DNA of 35,774 nt from an uncultured Gammaproteobacteria bacterium. Its GTDB lineage: Bacteria; Pseudomonadota; Gammaproteobacteria; Pseudomonadales; Pseudohongiellaceae. The position numbers and the translations under genes are program-made. Positions 1 through 9,532 of this stretch are shown in pieces. Positions within the stretch are counted from its first letter, which is position 1, and every line of letters starts with the position of its first letter. The stretch covers positions 1 to 35,774 of the forward strand of contig CAJXIY010000021.1 of the NCBI GenBank assembly GCA_913054495.1. Reading direction: 5' to 3'. Under the pieces are notes generated by a model, which saw only the letters and a program-made list of their open reading frames with translations, had not been told where the DNA came from and did no database searches.

Positions 1-2
1 GC

Positions 3-428
3 AAAAACCAGCCCATGGCCGAAGATCTGGTACAGGAAACTTTTTTGCGTGCCTGGCGGTCTCTTGAGAGTCTGCACAATGATAAGGCCGCCAAAGCCTG
101 GCTATTTACCATACTACGGCGAGAGAATGCCAGACAGTACGAACGCTATCGACCGGAACTGGTGGATATAGACGGGCAGTCAATCGCTGAAACCGATGAC
201 AACGAGCCCGATAGCAAGATGGATCGTCAATTGTTGCACAATGCCATCAATCGACTCCATAGCGATTATCGTGAGCCACTGTTACTGCAAGTGATTGGCG
301 GTTTCAGCGGCAAAGAAATAGCCGAGATACTGGGTTTGAATAACAACACGGTAATGACACGACTGTTTCGTGCCCGGGGCAAATTGAAGGTTGAATTTGG
401 TCTGGATAAGGTAGAAATTGAAGACTGA
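3..428 (+). CDS. ECF-type RNA polymerase sigma factor (5' end outside window)
   Basis: Sigma-70 family extracytoplasmic-function sigma factor that would direct core RNA polymerase to a small regulon. The reading frame is open to the left edge, and the ATG at 15 falls inside region 2 (AEDLVQETFLRAW), so the true start lies upstream of the window. Region 2 is followed by an acidic linker (residues about 50-68 from that ATG) and then region 4, where a helix-turn-helix is visible (GFSGKEIAEILGLNNNTVMTRLFRARGKL). The gene ends 22 bases before a DUF3379 gene on the same strand. That pairing is familiar in gammaproteobacteria and suggests a sigma/anti-sigma operon. The family call is firm. The stimulus and target genes cannot be read from the sequence. 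Confidence 0.93.
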   Translation, partial: KNQPMAEDLVQETFLRAWRSLESLHNDKAAKAWLFTILRRENARQYERYRPELVDIDGQSIAETDDNEPDSKMDRQLLHNAINRLHSDYREPLLLQVIGGFSGKEIAEILGLNNNTVMTRLFRARGKLKVEFGLDKVEIED

Positions 429-450
429 GATGCACCAGAGCTGACCGATT

Positions 451-1239
451 ATGAATGAAATAGAATTTCGCAAACGACTGTATACCAATCCTCTGGAGGT
501 GGACCAGGAACTGCTGGCTGCCGCTGGCGCCGACCCGGCCTTGCAGAAAATTCTCGAGCAGACCCGGGAGATGGAAACAGAAGTTGCTGCGTTAGTGAAT
601 GCCGTGGAAGCACCCGCAGGACTGGCTGACAAATTGATGACCATCGCCGATGCCCCGTCCACTGAGACGGAGTTGCAGAACCTGGGCGATGTCGCCAGTA
701 AGCCCGCAGCAAACAACAATTTCTTTCAGTACTATGCGATCGCCGCCTCGCTGTTATTGGCCCTCGGTGTCACCTTCTCTCTGACCTTCGATAGCGGCCC
801 TTCCAGCGCAGAAATGGCCGTAGGCGACGATGTTCTTCGGCATCTGTATATGGACGGCTTTGAGATCGATGAGGTCAGTAATGCATCGAACACCACCATC
901 TTCGGTCTGCCTGCTATCAATGCAGTCATGGCTGAATCCGGTACCCGCCTCGTTAGCAATGATTTTTTGCAGGACCTGCCTATTCGTTCTGCCAGACCCT
1001 GTGCAGTAGTGCCCGCATACCAAAGCGCGCATCTAATATTTGAAGGGATTCAGGGTGCAGTGAGCGTGATCGTGATTAACAACAGCCCGGTCAGCGTCGA
1101 GTACAGTTTTCACGACGACCGCTTCAATGGCATTGTGGTGCCAATGGGCGAAGGCAATATGGTGCTGGTGGGTGAGCGCAATGAAGACCTGGAGCAATAC
1201 AAGACCCTGTTTGCCGACAACATAGACTGGGTGATTTAG
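451..1239 (+). CDS. DUF3379-type membrane protein, putative anti-sigma factor
   Basis: A 262-residue protein. The first 80 or so residues are soluble and rich in helix formers (FRKRLYTNPLEVDQELLAAA), which would face the cytoplasm. One hydrophobic segment follows at about residues 90-112 (YYAIAASLLLALGVTFSLTF), and the remaining 150 residues would lie in the periplasm. This topology and the position directly after an ECF sigma gene fit the DUF3379 family, inferred to hold the sigma factor inactive at the membrane. The periplasmic part has a single cysteine (RPCAVV), so a redox-switched zinc anti-sigma mechanism is not indicated. The anti-sigma role is inference from neighbourhood and topology. 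The alternative is a membrane accessory protein of unknown role. Confidence 0.8.
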   Translation: MNEIEFRKRLYTNPLEVDQELLAAAGADPALQKILEQTREMETEVAALVNAVEAPAGLADKLMTIADAPSTETELQNLGDVASKPAANNNFFQYYAIAASLLLALGVTFSLTFDSGPSSAEMAVGDDVLRHLYMDGFEIDEVSNASNTTIFGLPAINAVMAESGTRLVSNDFLQDLPIRSARPCAVVPAYQSAHLIFEGIQGAVSVIVINNSPVSVEYSFHDDRFNGIVVPMGEGNMVLVGERNEDLEQYKTLFADNIDWVI

Positions 1240-1304
1240 CAGGCTGTTTTTTACGTGCTGGTTGAGGGTCTTTCAACAAGCTGCCAAGACATTCGTCGAA
1301 ACCG

Positions 1305-3098
1305 CTAAAACTGGTCAGCCCTCAGGGCCATCATGACTTCAGGTCCGGCGGCGATCTCCTCTACCAGCGCCTTGCTTCGGGGCAGTAAGTGCTGGATAAA
1401 AAATTCACCGGTTTTAACCAGCCCATCACAGTAATCCTGGTTGCCCTGGCCTGACTCCATCGCCGCAAAGGCAGCGGCGAGTATGCGCTGCCACATAAAG
1501 CTATACAATGTCAGACCCATCAATTCCAGGTAAGCATAGGATGCCGCACCCACCTGATCGGGATTGCCGGCTGCACTTTTAATTACGCATGCGGTGGTAT
1601 CTATCAGACGCCGTTTGCATTCTTCGAACGCTTGCAATGGCGCCACCATGGCGGCGACACCCTGTTGCCCGGCGGCAAACTCATCCATCTCCGCAACTAA
1701 CACTTGCAACAGCTCACCCTTGCCACGCACTGTTTTTCGGCCCATCAAATCCAGCGCCTGAACCCCATTGGCTCCTTCATAAATTTGTGCGATGCGGGCA
1801 TCGCGCACATTCTGTTCCAGCCCCCATTCGGCGATGTAACCATGCCCACCAAGTACCTGCTGACCCAGCACACAGGCCTCAAAACCGCGGTCTGTGCAAT
1901 AGGCTTTCTGCACCGGAATCAACAAGGCGACCAACTGTTCTGCCTTGTTGCGAGCCCCAGGCTCAGGATGAAAGCGGGATATATCCAGTTGCATCGCCGC
2001 ATACATCGACAGGGCGCGTCCAGCAACAATATTGGAGCGCATGGTGAGCAGCATTCTTCTCACATCCGGATGCACGATAATAGGGTCGGCGGCCTGGTCG
2101 GCCTGTAGCGGTCCGGACGCCGCTCTGCCCTGGAGTCGTTCCTTGGCGTAGGCCGAGGCAACCTGGTAGGAGGCGTCCGCCAGACCGTTGCCCTGTATGC
2201 CCATAGACAGGCGAGCATAATTCATCAGGGTGAACATATTGGTCATCCCCTGGTTCAGCTCTCCCACTAAATAACCCTTCGCGGCCTCGAAGTTAAGCAC
2301 ACAGGTAGCGGAAGCCCTGATGCCCATCTTGTGCTCTATGGAGCCGCATTTGACCTTGTTGAGTTCACCGGTATTGCCGGCGTCATCGACGAGAAACTTC
2401 GGCACCAGGAAGAGCGAGATGCCTCGGAGTCCGGCCGGCGCATCGGGTAATTTGGCCAACACCAGGTGGATAATATTTTCGGTGAGGTCGTGTTCACCCG
2501 CGGTGATAAAGATCTTGGTGCCACTCAATTCATAATTGCCATCTGCCGTGGGCACAGCCGAAGTGCGGATCATTCCCAGATCGGTGCCGGCGTGAGCTTC
2601 AGTCAGACACATGCTGCCCGACCAGGTTCCGTCATACATTTTGGGAAGATACTTTTCCTTGAGCTCGGTGCTGCCAAGTCGGCTGAGGCTATGGGTGACG
2701 CCGGTGGTGAGCATGGCATAGAGCGCGAATGATGAGTTGGCGGCAAACGCCATCTCTTCCAGCAGCGCCGAAAGCACCGTCGGCATGCCCTGACCGCCAT
2801 AGTCGACATCTCCGGTCAATCCTGGCCAGCCACCCTCGGCATAAGCCCGGAATGCTTCCACGAACCCTTTCGGCGTGGTGACCACACCGGCGTCGAAATG
2901 ACAGCCCTCTCGATCGCCGCTTTGGTTAAGGGGCGACAGCACACCCACTGCCATCTTTGCTGCTGCTTCCAAGATGGCATCGATCAGATCTTCGGTAACT
3001 TCTTCCGTGTCTGGCATTGCTGCGAATAATTCTTCTGCTTTGAATACATCACGCAGCAGAAATTGCATGTCCGTTAGCGGAGCACGATAGGTCGGCAT
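1305..3098 (-). CDS. Acyl-CoA dehydrogenase, DmdC / 3-methylmercaptopropionyl-CoA dehydrogenase-like
   Basis: A 597-residue FAD-dependent acyl-CoA dehydrogenase of the long form, with an N-terminal helical part, the middle beta domain (SMCLTEAHAGTDLG, then ITAGEHD), the C-terminal helical domain, and an extra C-terminal extension ending ALRADQF. The stretch IYEGANGVQALDLMGRK carries the glutamate used as catalytic base in this subfamily. Length and C-terminal extension match the DmdC group, which includes enzymes oxidising 3-methylmercaptopropionyl-CoA in DMSP demethylation. Many close relatives act on ordinary fatty acyl-CoAs, so the DMSP substrate is only a possibility. It stands alone on the minus strand, divergent from comF across a 200-base gap. 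The ATG at 3098 is preceded by a purine-rich tract. Confidence 0.93.
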   Translation of the reverse strand: MPTYRAPLTDMQFLLRDVFKAEELFAAMPDTEEVTEDLIDAILEAAAKMAVGVLSPLNQSGDREGCHFDAGVVTTPKGFVEAFRAYAEGGWPGLTGDVDYGGQGMPTVLSALLEEMAFAANSSFALYAMLTTGVTHSLSRLGSTELKEKYLPKMYDGTWSGSMCLTEAHAGTDLGMIRTSAVPTADGNYELSGTKIFITAGEHDLTENIIHLVLAKLPDAPAGLRGISLFLVPKFLVDDAGNTGELNKVKCGSIEHKMGIRASATCVLNFEAAKGYLVGELNQGMTNMFTLMNYARLSMGIQGNGLADASYQVASAYAKERLQGRAASGPLQADQAADPIIVHPDVRRMLLTMRSNIVAGRALSMYAAMQLDISRFHPEPGARNKAEQLVALLIPVQKAYCTDRGFEACVLGQQVLGGHGYIAEWGLEQNVRDARIAQIYEGANGVQALDLMGRKTVRGKGELLQVLVAEMDEFAAGQQGVAAMVAPLQAFEECKRRLIDTTACVIKSAAGNPDQVGAASYAYLELMGLTLYSFMWQRILAAAFAAMESGQGNQDYCDGLVKTGEFFIQHLLPRSKALVEEIAAGPEVMMALRADQF

Positions 3099-3298
3099 CT
3101 TCTTTTTTGTTCCCCGGTTTACTCACTGCGAAGCACAATTATAAGTGAAGCTGCTGCGAACGGGTACTCTCCATTGTGGCCAATCCTTGGTGGTTTTCGC
3201 GGCGCTACCTATACTTAAGGCACCTTTAAGACCCCACTCCCGAAGCCTTCTAATCGAAGTCCCTCTGAGACAGGAAAATCCTTTTGCTTGAGACACCG

Positions 3299-4021
3299 AT
3301 GCCAAATCTTTACCGACGACTGCTGCAGTCGATACCCAGTCCGTGCATAGTTTGCGGCAAATCCAGCCAGGCGGCATACAGCCTATGCCCAGATTGTGAA
3401 ACCGATTTACCCTGGGCCGGACCCTGCTGTATTCGCTGTGGAGAGGAACTATCCGCAACTTCTCCAGACCCCAGATCATGCGCTGGATGTACGCTGCATC
3501 CACCTCCCTTTGCGTCCTGCAGCGCGGCTTTTCGCTACCAATCGCCAATCGACAGTCTGCTCTCCGGCTTCAAGTTCAAGGCGCGATTCGAAGCCGGCAA
3601 TGTTCTGGCGCTCCTGTTGGCAGAAAAGATCGCACAACACTATAGAAATACCACCGCACCGGATTTGTTATTGCCGGTGCCCCTGCATCAAAAACGCCTG
3701 CGCCAGCGCGGATTTAATCAGGCGCTGGAGATCACCAGGGTGGTGTCGAGAAAATGCGGTATACCTTCCTCTCGAAATGCCATCGTGAAAATGCGCGATA
3801 CCACGGCCCAGACAGAGATGCATTCCGCCAATGCCCGCAAGCAGAATTTAAAAAATGCCTTCGGCGTGGCGGACAAGGTGTTACTGCGCCAGGTAAAATC
3901 GGTGGCGCTTATCGATGACGCGGTGACAACCATGGGGACGGTGTCTTCGGTAAGCAGAGAATTGCGAGTCTGTGGCATCCGTCACATCGAGGTCTGGTGC
4001 CTGGCACGGGCCAGTCGCTGA
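3299..4021 (+). CDS. comF: ComF/GntX family phosphoribosyltransferase-like protein
   Basis: A 240-residue protein with the ComF layout. An N-terminal zinc-ribbon-like region has four CxxC pairs (CIVC, CPDC, CIRC, CAGC). A central LLLPVPLHQKRLRQRGFNQA block follows, then a C-terminal phosphoribosyltransferase motif, VALIDDAVTTMGT. Relatives are needed for uptake of transforming DNA in naturally competent bacteria (ComF) or for use of DNA as nutrient (GntX/YhgH). The PRPP loop usually reads TTGxT and here reads TTMGT, a mild departure. A TTG at 3284 in the same frame has a better spaced AGGA (3272-3275) and would add five residues; I chose the ATG. Loss of pilNOPQ elsewhere in the window makes pilus-driven DNA uptake doubtful. 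Confidence 0.92.
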   Translation: MPNLYRRLLQSIPSPCIVCGKSSQAAYSLCPDCETDLPWAGPCCIRCGEELSATSPDPRSCAGCTLHPPPFASCSAAFRYQSPIDSLLSGFKFKARFEAGNVLALLLAEKIAQHYRNTTAPDLLLPVPLHQKRLRQRGFNQALEITRVVSRKCGIPSSRNAIVKMRDTTAQTEMHSANARKQNLKNAFGVADKVLLRQVKSVALIDDAVTTMGTVSSVSRELRVCGIRHIEVWCLARASR

Positions 4022-4118
4022 CCGCAGTCACAGCTCGTTGCCGCGCAGTGGTGTGCCACAGGACACCGAACCCGAATCTTTTAGAGCCGCGGTTTAATGA
4101 GCAATGAATACTGATGTA

Positions 4119-5051
4119 TCAGAATTGATACTTGATGGAGCCGTAAGCGACACGACCATTTTGATCGAGAATGCGAGTACCGGAGTTGAATATCTGTGCG
4201 GTATTTTCGTTAAATATATTGCGAATTCCGAAGGAGATGATAGCGCGAGCATTGGAGCCCGTTTCAACGCTATAGCCGTACTGAAAATCGACTGTGGTGA
4301 TGTTGTCAACCAAGTCGTTGAGCTCATCAATATCCAACTCGCTGATATCCTTAAACGAATTGATGTAGTTGGTGATGGCACTGGCAGTGTGATTGCCGAA
4401 TTGCCAGCTGAGCATGAGGCTGCTTTTCAACTCGGGACTTACCATTCTGTCTTGAAGCGTGCCGAGTTCGCCGCCAACAAGCTCCAACAGGCTGCCCTGG
4501 TTGTCAAACTGTTCGACATAGGTGGTCTTGGAACTGAGTGTAAACTGGCCAAACCTGGATGTATCCCAGACGTAGGAAGCGCCAAGATCGAAGCCCTGAG
4601 TCTCCAGATTAGAACCCAGGAGCGGATTGTCCAGCCCGAATTCGCTAATGTCAGAATCTTCGATATAGAGTTGTGACGATCCGTTTAGCCAGCGGTTGCC
4701 GCCAACGCTTCTGGCAGGAGCTTCATCGACCTGTAAGCGCCAGGCGTCCGCGCGTATATTCAGCCCGGTGAAGGGACTGACCTGTACACCCAGATTGAAA
4801 TTCAGTACTTCGTCGATAACGGCGCCCTGGAAGTCTTTATGCTCGATGTTGCGATCGATCCTGAACAGCGGCGCGTCGATTAAAGAGGTTGATGGTGCAA
4901 TGCGGAAACTGGTGACGACATCGGCACTACCTGCACCGAAGCTGTCAGTCTGAATCTGAGCCTGACTTTGGCCCTGAGCCACGGCAAGGGGCATGGAGCC
5001 AGCCACCGTGAACAGTAAAGCCAATGCAATCTGTGTGGGTTTTAAATTCAT
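4119..5051 (-). CDS. TonB-dependent-receptor-like outer membrane beta-barrel lacking a plug domain
   Basis: A 310-residue secreted protein. The first 25 residues form a signal peptide (MNLKPTQIALALLFTVAGSM, cleavage likely after AVAQ). The rest alternates polar and hydrophobic residues in strand-like segments and ends in KYQF, the aromatic C-terminus recognised by the BAM outer-membrane assembly machinery. The last 60 residues (FGIRNIFNENTAQIFN) resemble the final strands of TonB-dependent receptors. There is no TonB box or plug domain, and the protein is less than half the usual 700-1000 residues, with the signal peptide joined directly to barrel sequence. It could be an internally deleted receptor that stays in frame, or a dedicated short porin-like barrel. 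No transport partner is adjacent. Confidence 0.72.
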   Translation of the reverse strand: MNLKPTQIALALLFTVAGSMPLAVAQGQSQAQIQTDSFGAGSADVVTSFRIAPSTSLIDAPLFRIDRNIEHKDFQGAVIDEVLNFNLGVQVSPFTGLNIRADAWRLQVDEAPARSVGGNRWLNGSSQLYIEDSDISEFGLDNPLLGSNLETQGFDLGASYVWDTSRFGQFTLSSKTTYVEQFDNQGSLLELVGGELGTLQDRMVSPELKSSLMLSWQFGNHTASAITNYINSFKDISELDIDELNDLVDNITTVDFQYGYSVETGSNARAIISFGIRNIFNENTAQIFNSGTRILDQNGRVAYGSIKYQF

Positions 5052-5360
5052 ACCTTAATTCTTTGTTTCCTTCGTTTCTTTCTGTCCCGCTGACCCAGAC
5101 TACGGGGCTGCACGGTTAATTGATTCTGCTAATCTCCTTGAACCCGGCCCCGAATGCTCTATACAGGGAACCTTGGAGATGTTTCGAAGACACCAAACAA
5201 CTCCAGCATCTTACCATTTGCGGGGGAATATGGACACCTAATTTGTGTGAGCCGGCGCGCAAGAATAGCAGCCTGGCGCGCCGTGCTCTGGTGTCACTGG
5301 AAATCCGCCCCAAACCGAGCGTGTTTATAATTTATTATTATAAATCAACAACTTAAAAGC
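5052..5360. other. Intergenic stretch between the barrel gene and folK
   Basis: About 310 bases without a convincing gene. It should contain the promoter of the barrel gene, which reads leftward. Near its right end lies an AT-rich inverted repeat at 5327-5347, with arms TTTATAAT and ATTATAAA around five bases, just past the 3' end of folK. It also contains two copies of GGCGCGC at about 5254 and 5276. No RNA gene is recognised. Confidence 0.5.
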
Positions 5361-5948
5361 CTATAAAGACTCCAGTCGCGACACAGCTCCGACGCAATCC
5401 AGGCCTGAGAGCAGCACCTGCACGCTCAGGGTCTGCCCTGGCAAGATCAGAGCAGGAGCCAACTCGGCCAGGGGTGCCAGCACAAATCGCCTGAGGTGGG
5501 CGCGGGGATGGGGCAGCACCAGCCTGTCTGAATCGGAACACAGCTTGCCCCAGCAAATTAAATCCAGATCCAGTGAGCGTGGCCGGTGCGGTGGCAGGGC
5601 GTTTCCCCGGCTGCCTGTTTTGCCTCTATGCCGGTTCTGTTTGCGCCCAAAACGCCTCTCGATGCCATGTAGTTCCTCGAGAAAAGCCGCTGCAGACAGC
5701 TTCTCCAAGGGCGTTAAGATGACTACCCCATTGATAAAGTCTGGGGTGCCGGGAGCACAGCCCAGGGCTTCGGTGCGGTAGAAAGACGAAACCAGTACCG
5801 GGGTAGTACTGAATGCCCGTAGGGCTTCGATGGCCTCGCCGAGTACGTCCACAATCGGGCGCTTGCCATAGGGGATATTCGAGCCGATGCTCACCACCAC
5901 GGTGTCCTGCCCCCTGCCCTCAAGCGTGATATTGACTTGAGAGCTCAT
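5361..5948 (-). CDS. folK: 2-amino-4-hydroxy-6-hydroxymethyldihydropteridine pyrophosphokinase (HPPK)
   Basis: Catalyses pyrophosphate transfer from ATP to 6-hydroxymethyl-7,8-dihydropterin in folate synthesis. Visible family motifs are VSIGSN near the N-terminus, [17 protein letters not shown], and [13 protein letters not shown], which holds the two Mg-binding aspartates; [18 protein letters not shown] follows. The region around [20 protein letters not shown] is longer and more basic than in E. coli FolK. I chose the ATG at 5948 ([11 protein letters not shown]); an in-frame start at 5963 adds five residues. The gene overlaps the end of hemE by 29 bases, so the two are almost certainly cotranscribed and translationally coupled. 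folK more often sits beside pcnB or panB in this class, so this is an unusual partner. Confidence 0.95.
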   Translation of the reverse strand: MSSQVNITLEGRGQDTVVVSIGSNIPYGKRPIVDVLGEAIEALRAFSTTPVLVSSFYRTEALGCAPGTPDFINGVVILTPLEKLSAAAFLEELHGIERRFGRKQNRHRGKTGSRGNALPPHRPRSLDLDLICWGKLCSDSDRLVLPHPRAHLRRFVLAPLAELAPALILPGQTLSVQVLLSGLDCVGAVSRLESL

Positions 5949-6981
5949 GGACGGCCTCCACAAACACTGCCACGTGCTCAGGATCTACTTCTGGTGTTAT
6001 CCCATGCCCCAAATTGAAGACATGCCCGGGTCCGGCACCGAAGCTTTTGAGGATGGCAGCCACTTCCCTGCGAATAGCATCGGCGCCTGCATAGAGCAGG
6101 GTCGGATCCATATTTCCCTGCAGTGCGACCCGTTCCCCAACAAGTCTTCGTGCCGTGCCGATGTCCGTGGTCCAGTCGAGGCCAATGGCCTGACATGCTG
6201 ACCCGGCAATCGCCTGCAACCACTGTCCCCCATTCTTAGTGAAGACGATCGCCGGCACCTTGCGCCCTTCATTTTCCGTGATCAGCCCGCCGATTATCTT
6301 GCTCATGTAGTCGAGAGAGAATTCCCGGTAGGCAGCGCTACTGAGGATTCCACCCCAGGTATCGAATATCTGGACCGCCTGTGCACCGGCCCGAATCTGG
6401 GCATTGAGGTAGTCGGTCACCGCCCGCGCCAGCTTGTCCAGCAACAGATGCATCGCCTCGGGATGATCGTACAAAAACTGTTTAGCGAGTCGAAAACCCT
6501 GGCTGCCGCCGCCTTCTATCATATAGGTAGCCAGAGTCCAGGGACTGCCGGAGAAGCCAATCAGGGGTACCGATCCATTCAATTCCTTCCTGATAAGCGC
6601 GACCGCATCGGTGACATAGGAAAGCTCATCGGCAATATTCACATCAGGCAAGCGCTCCACATCGACTGCCGAGCGAATGACTTTGCGAAATTTCGGCCCT
6701 TCACCTTCGGCAAAATACAGTCCCTGGCCCATCGCATCGGGTATGGTCAAGATATCCGAGAACAAAATTGCGGCATCGAAGGCGTAGCGTCGCAGTGGTT
6801 GCAGCGTGACTTCACAGGCCAGTTCGGGATTCTGGCACAGAGATAGAAAATCTCCGGCTTGCTTGCGGATGGCGCGATACTCAGGCAGATAGCGTCCGGC
6901 CTGTCGCATCATCCATACCGGCGTGACATCGACTTTCTCCCTCGCGAGGGCTTTCAAGAAACGATCATTTTTTAGCGACAC
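5920..6981 (-). CDS. hemE: Uroporphyrinogen decarboxylase
   Basis: Removes four acetate carboxyl groups from uroporphyrinogen III to give coproporphyrinogen III in haem synthesis. Its 353 residues are the standard length. The N-terminal signature [11 protein letters not shown] (about residues 26-36) is intact, as are [35 protein letters not shown] and the C-terminal [16 protein letters not shown]. The start is GTG at 6981. The upstream AGGGG sits in the loop of a five-base hairpin (GGACA-GGGG-TGTCC on the coding strand, about 6985-6998), which may weaken initiation. hemE overlaps folK. In Pseudomonas-like gene orders gltBD and damX lie between aroB and hemE; here only 253 bases do. Confidence 0.97.
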   Translation of the reverse strand: MSLKNDRFLKALAREKVDVTPVWMMRQAGRYLPEYRAIRKQAGDFLSLCQNPELACEVTLQPLRRYAFDAAILFSDILTIPDAMGQGLYFAEGEGPKFRKVIRSAVDVERLPDVNIADELSYVTDAVALIRKELNGSVPLIGFSGSPWTLATYMIEGGGSQGFRLAKQFLYDHPEAMHLLLDKLARAVTDYLNAQIRAGAQAVQIFDTWGGILSSAAYREFSLDYMSKIIGGLITENEGRKVPAIVFTKNGGQWLQAIAGSACQAIGLDWTTDIGTARRLVGERVALQGNMDPTLLYAGADAIRREVAAILKSFGAGPGHVFNLGHGITPEVDPEHVAVFVEAVHELSSQYHA

Positions 6982-7234
6982 GGGACACCCCTGTCCTATT
7001 TATATTCAGTTTTGCCACAGGATCAAGCTCAGCCGCTGTCTTGGAAATATACCAGGACCCTCTCTATCTTCAGTTTTGGCAGCAAGCGGGGACAATCACC
7101 GCAAGAAGGCTCAAAAAAGGGGGACAATTCTACACGAGCCATTCCTATACACAATGAATGGAAACAAAAGGGTCGGGAAGTAGCGCAAGGGCTCAGTCTC
7201 AAAAACTAAACTTACTTCTGTATTCTCTGGCAGT

Positions 7235-8350
7235 TTACCGACAGAGCCGGTTTCCAGCTTTCAACGTGGCTCGCAGGCACTCGCTATCGATATCTGCTTC
7301 AATAACAGCCTGCCCGATGGCCTTCAACAACACGAAACGGAGCTTACCCAGTTCGGCTTTCTTATCACTCGCCATGAGGTCCAGGTACTGCTGCGTACTT
7401 ATGTCGCCGGGAGGCACCACCGGCAAGCCAAAATTATTCTCCAGAACCGTCCTCACCTGTTGGGCGGTTTGCTGTTCGATCCACCCCAGGCGCATGGATA
7501 GATCCGCTGCCATTACCATCCCCATGGCGACAGTTTCTCCATGCAGCCAGGTGCCATAGCCAGTAGCCGTCTCTATCGCATGCCCGAAGGTATGACCCAG
7601 ATTCAGCAATGCCCGAACCCCGGACTCTTTCTCATCTGCTGCCACAACATCGGCCTTGGCCTCGCAACAGGTCTTTATTGCCCGTGTCATGCAGGCCTGA
7701 TCCAAGTGCAGCAACTTTTCACAATTTTCTGCCAGCCAATGGAAAAATTCAGGCTTGCTTATCAATCCATATTTCAACACCTCGGCCAGCCCTGCTCTCA
7801 CTTCGCGCACAGGCAGCGTAGTGAGGACGTCGGTGTCTACAATTACGCACTGGGGTTGATGAAAGGCGCCAATCATATTCTTGCCCAGCGGGTGATTCAC
7901 ACCGGTTTTGCCACCCACGGCAGAATCAACCTGGGCCAGCAGCGTGGTTGGCATTTGAATAAACTGAATGCCGCGCAGATAGGTCGCGGCAGCAAAGCCG
8001 GTGATATCTCCCACCACCCCTCCACCGAGTGCCACCAGCACCGTATTGCGGTCGTATTTGCCGGCCAGGAGTTCGTCGTAGATATGGCCTACGGCCGCCA
8101 AATTCTTGTGGGCCTCTCCATCGGGTAGCACGATGGCCTTACAAGAGGATTCACCGGAACCTGCAGATTGTGCCGCAGTGAACGCTGATTTTGCCTGTTC
8201 CAGATAGAGCGGCGCCACCACATCATTGCTTACGATAACAACCCGGCTGCGGCCGAGGTAGGGCGCCACCAATTCCGCGCTGGTAATCAGTTGCGAGCCG
8301 ATATGGATCGGATAAGTTCTATCACCCAGGTTTACTACGACTGTTTGCAT
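7235..8350 (-). CDS. aroB: 3-dehydroquinate synthase
   Basis: Second step of the shikimate pathway: NAD- and metal-dependent cyclisation of DAHP to 3-dehydroquinate. The protein has about 371 residues from the ATG at 8350 (MQTVVVNLGDRTYPIHIG), which aligns with the usual family start; an in-frame start at 8377 would overlap the aroK stop. Visible motifs are LPDGEAHKN, ALGGGVVGDITGFAAATYLRG, TTLLAQVDSAVGGKTGVNHP, and LNLGHTFGHAIE with metal-binding histidines. It lies directly after aroK on the same strand, so the two form an operon. No damX or gltBD follows, unlike in many relatives. Confidence 0.97.
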   Translation of the reverse strand: MQTVVVNLGDRTYPIHIGSQLITSAELVAPYLGRSRVVIVSNDVVAPLYLEQAKSAFTAAQSAGSGESSCKAIVLPDGEAHKNLAAVGHIYDELLAGKYDRNTVLVALGGGVVGDITGFAAATYLRGIQFIQMPTTLLAQVDSAVGGKTGVNHPLGKNMIGAFHQPQCVIVDTDVLTTLPVREVRAGLAEVLKYGLISKPEFFHWLAENCEKLLHLDQACMTRAIKTCCEAKADVVAADEKESGVRALLNLGHTFGHAIETATGYGTWLHGETVAMGMVMAADLSMRLGWIEQQTAQQVRTVLENNFGLPVVPPGDISTQQYLDLMASDKKAELGKLRFVLLKAIGQAVIEADIDSECLRATLKAGNRLCR

Positions 8351-8373
8351 GGGGTAGTTCCAGAGTGTCCCTA

Positions 8374-8922
8374 TCAATCCTGATTGGATTCGGGGCGCAT
8401 CTTTACCATCCGATCCAGCTGTTTGCTAATTTCATGACTCACGGATTTAGGGTTCCGACGATTGGTATCAACAATGATGTCGGCCACTTCGAGGTATAGC
8501 GGATCGCGAATAGCCATAAGCTCACGAATTTTCGATTCCGGATCATCCGTTTGCAACAGCGGCCGGTTCCTATCGCGACTGGTGCGTTCCATTTGTTGGG
8601 CGATGGAAGCGCGCAAGTATACAACCACGCCTCTACTGCTCAAACACGCCCGATTCTCGGCCGCAAGTACTGCGCCGCCGCCCGTGGCCAATACCACATT
8701 CTGCTTGGCGCTCAAGCGCTCGATCATGCGTATTTCGCGCAGACGGAAGCCACTCTCGCCCTCAACATCGAAGATCCACGGGATATCTGCGCCGGTCGAA
8801 GTTTCGATCTCCCGGTCGGAATCGGCAAACTCGAGACCCAGTAATTCCGATAGCGCTCGCCCTATGGTGGACTTGCCCACGCCCATGGGACCCACCAGAA
8901 AAATACTGCCAGAAAACCTCAT
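8374..8922 (-). CDS. aroK: Shikimate kinase
   Basis: Phosphorylates shikimate at the 3-hydroxyl with ATP. The 182 residues include the P-loop GPMGVGKST (about residues 11-19), the shikimate-binding DSDREIE, GESGFRLREIRMI, and the Walker B-like LATGGGAVL. The ATG at 8922 overlaps (ATGA) the stop of a short chimeric reading frame that begins in an IS3 remnant (8993-8919, minus strand). Normally pilQ immediately precedes aroK; here the pil genes are gone and the next sequence upstream is the IS remnant and truncated pilM. Expression therefore probably depends on the pilM promoter or the IS end. Confidence 0.97.
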   Translation of the reverse strand: MRFSGSIFLVGPMGVGKSTIGRALSELLGLEFADSDREIETSTGADIPWIFDVEGESGFRLREIRMIERLSAKQNVVLATGGGAVLAAENRACLSSRGVVVYLRASIAQQMERTSRDRNRPLLQTDDPESKIRELMAIRDPLYLEVADIIVDTNRRNPKSVSHEISKQLDRMVKMRPESNQD

Positions 8923-8949
8923 GACACGGACACCAGTATCAGTTTCAAT

Positions 8950-9532
<583 letters not shown>

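Noticed and set aside
1240-1304. Terminator after the DUF3379 gene
   Set aside because: A GTTGA/TCAAC pairing exists near 1260-1276, but the stem is only five bases and no T-run follows it.
3123-3548. 141-codon minus-strand frame overlapping comF
   Set aside because: Opposite a clear ComF protein with paired cysteine motifs; no family signature of its own.
4104-4676. A 190-codon open frame on the + strand opposite the barrel gene
   Set aside because: Antisense to a protein with a clear signal peptide and outer-membrane ending; no Shine-Dalgarno sequence or recognisable domain.
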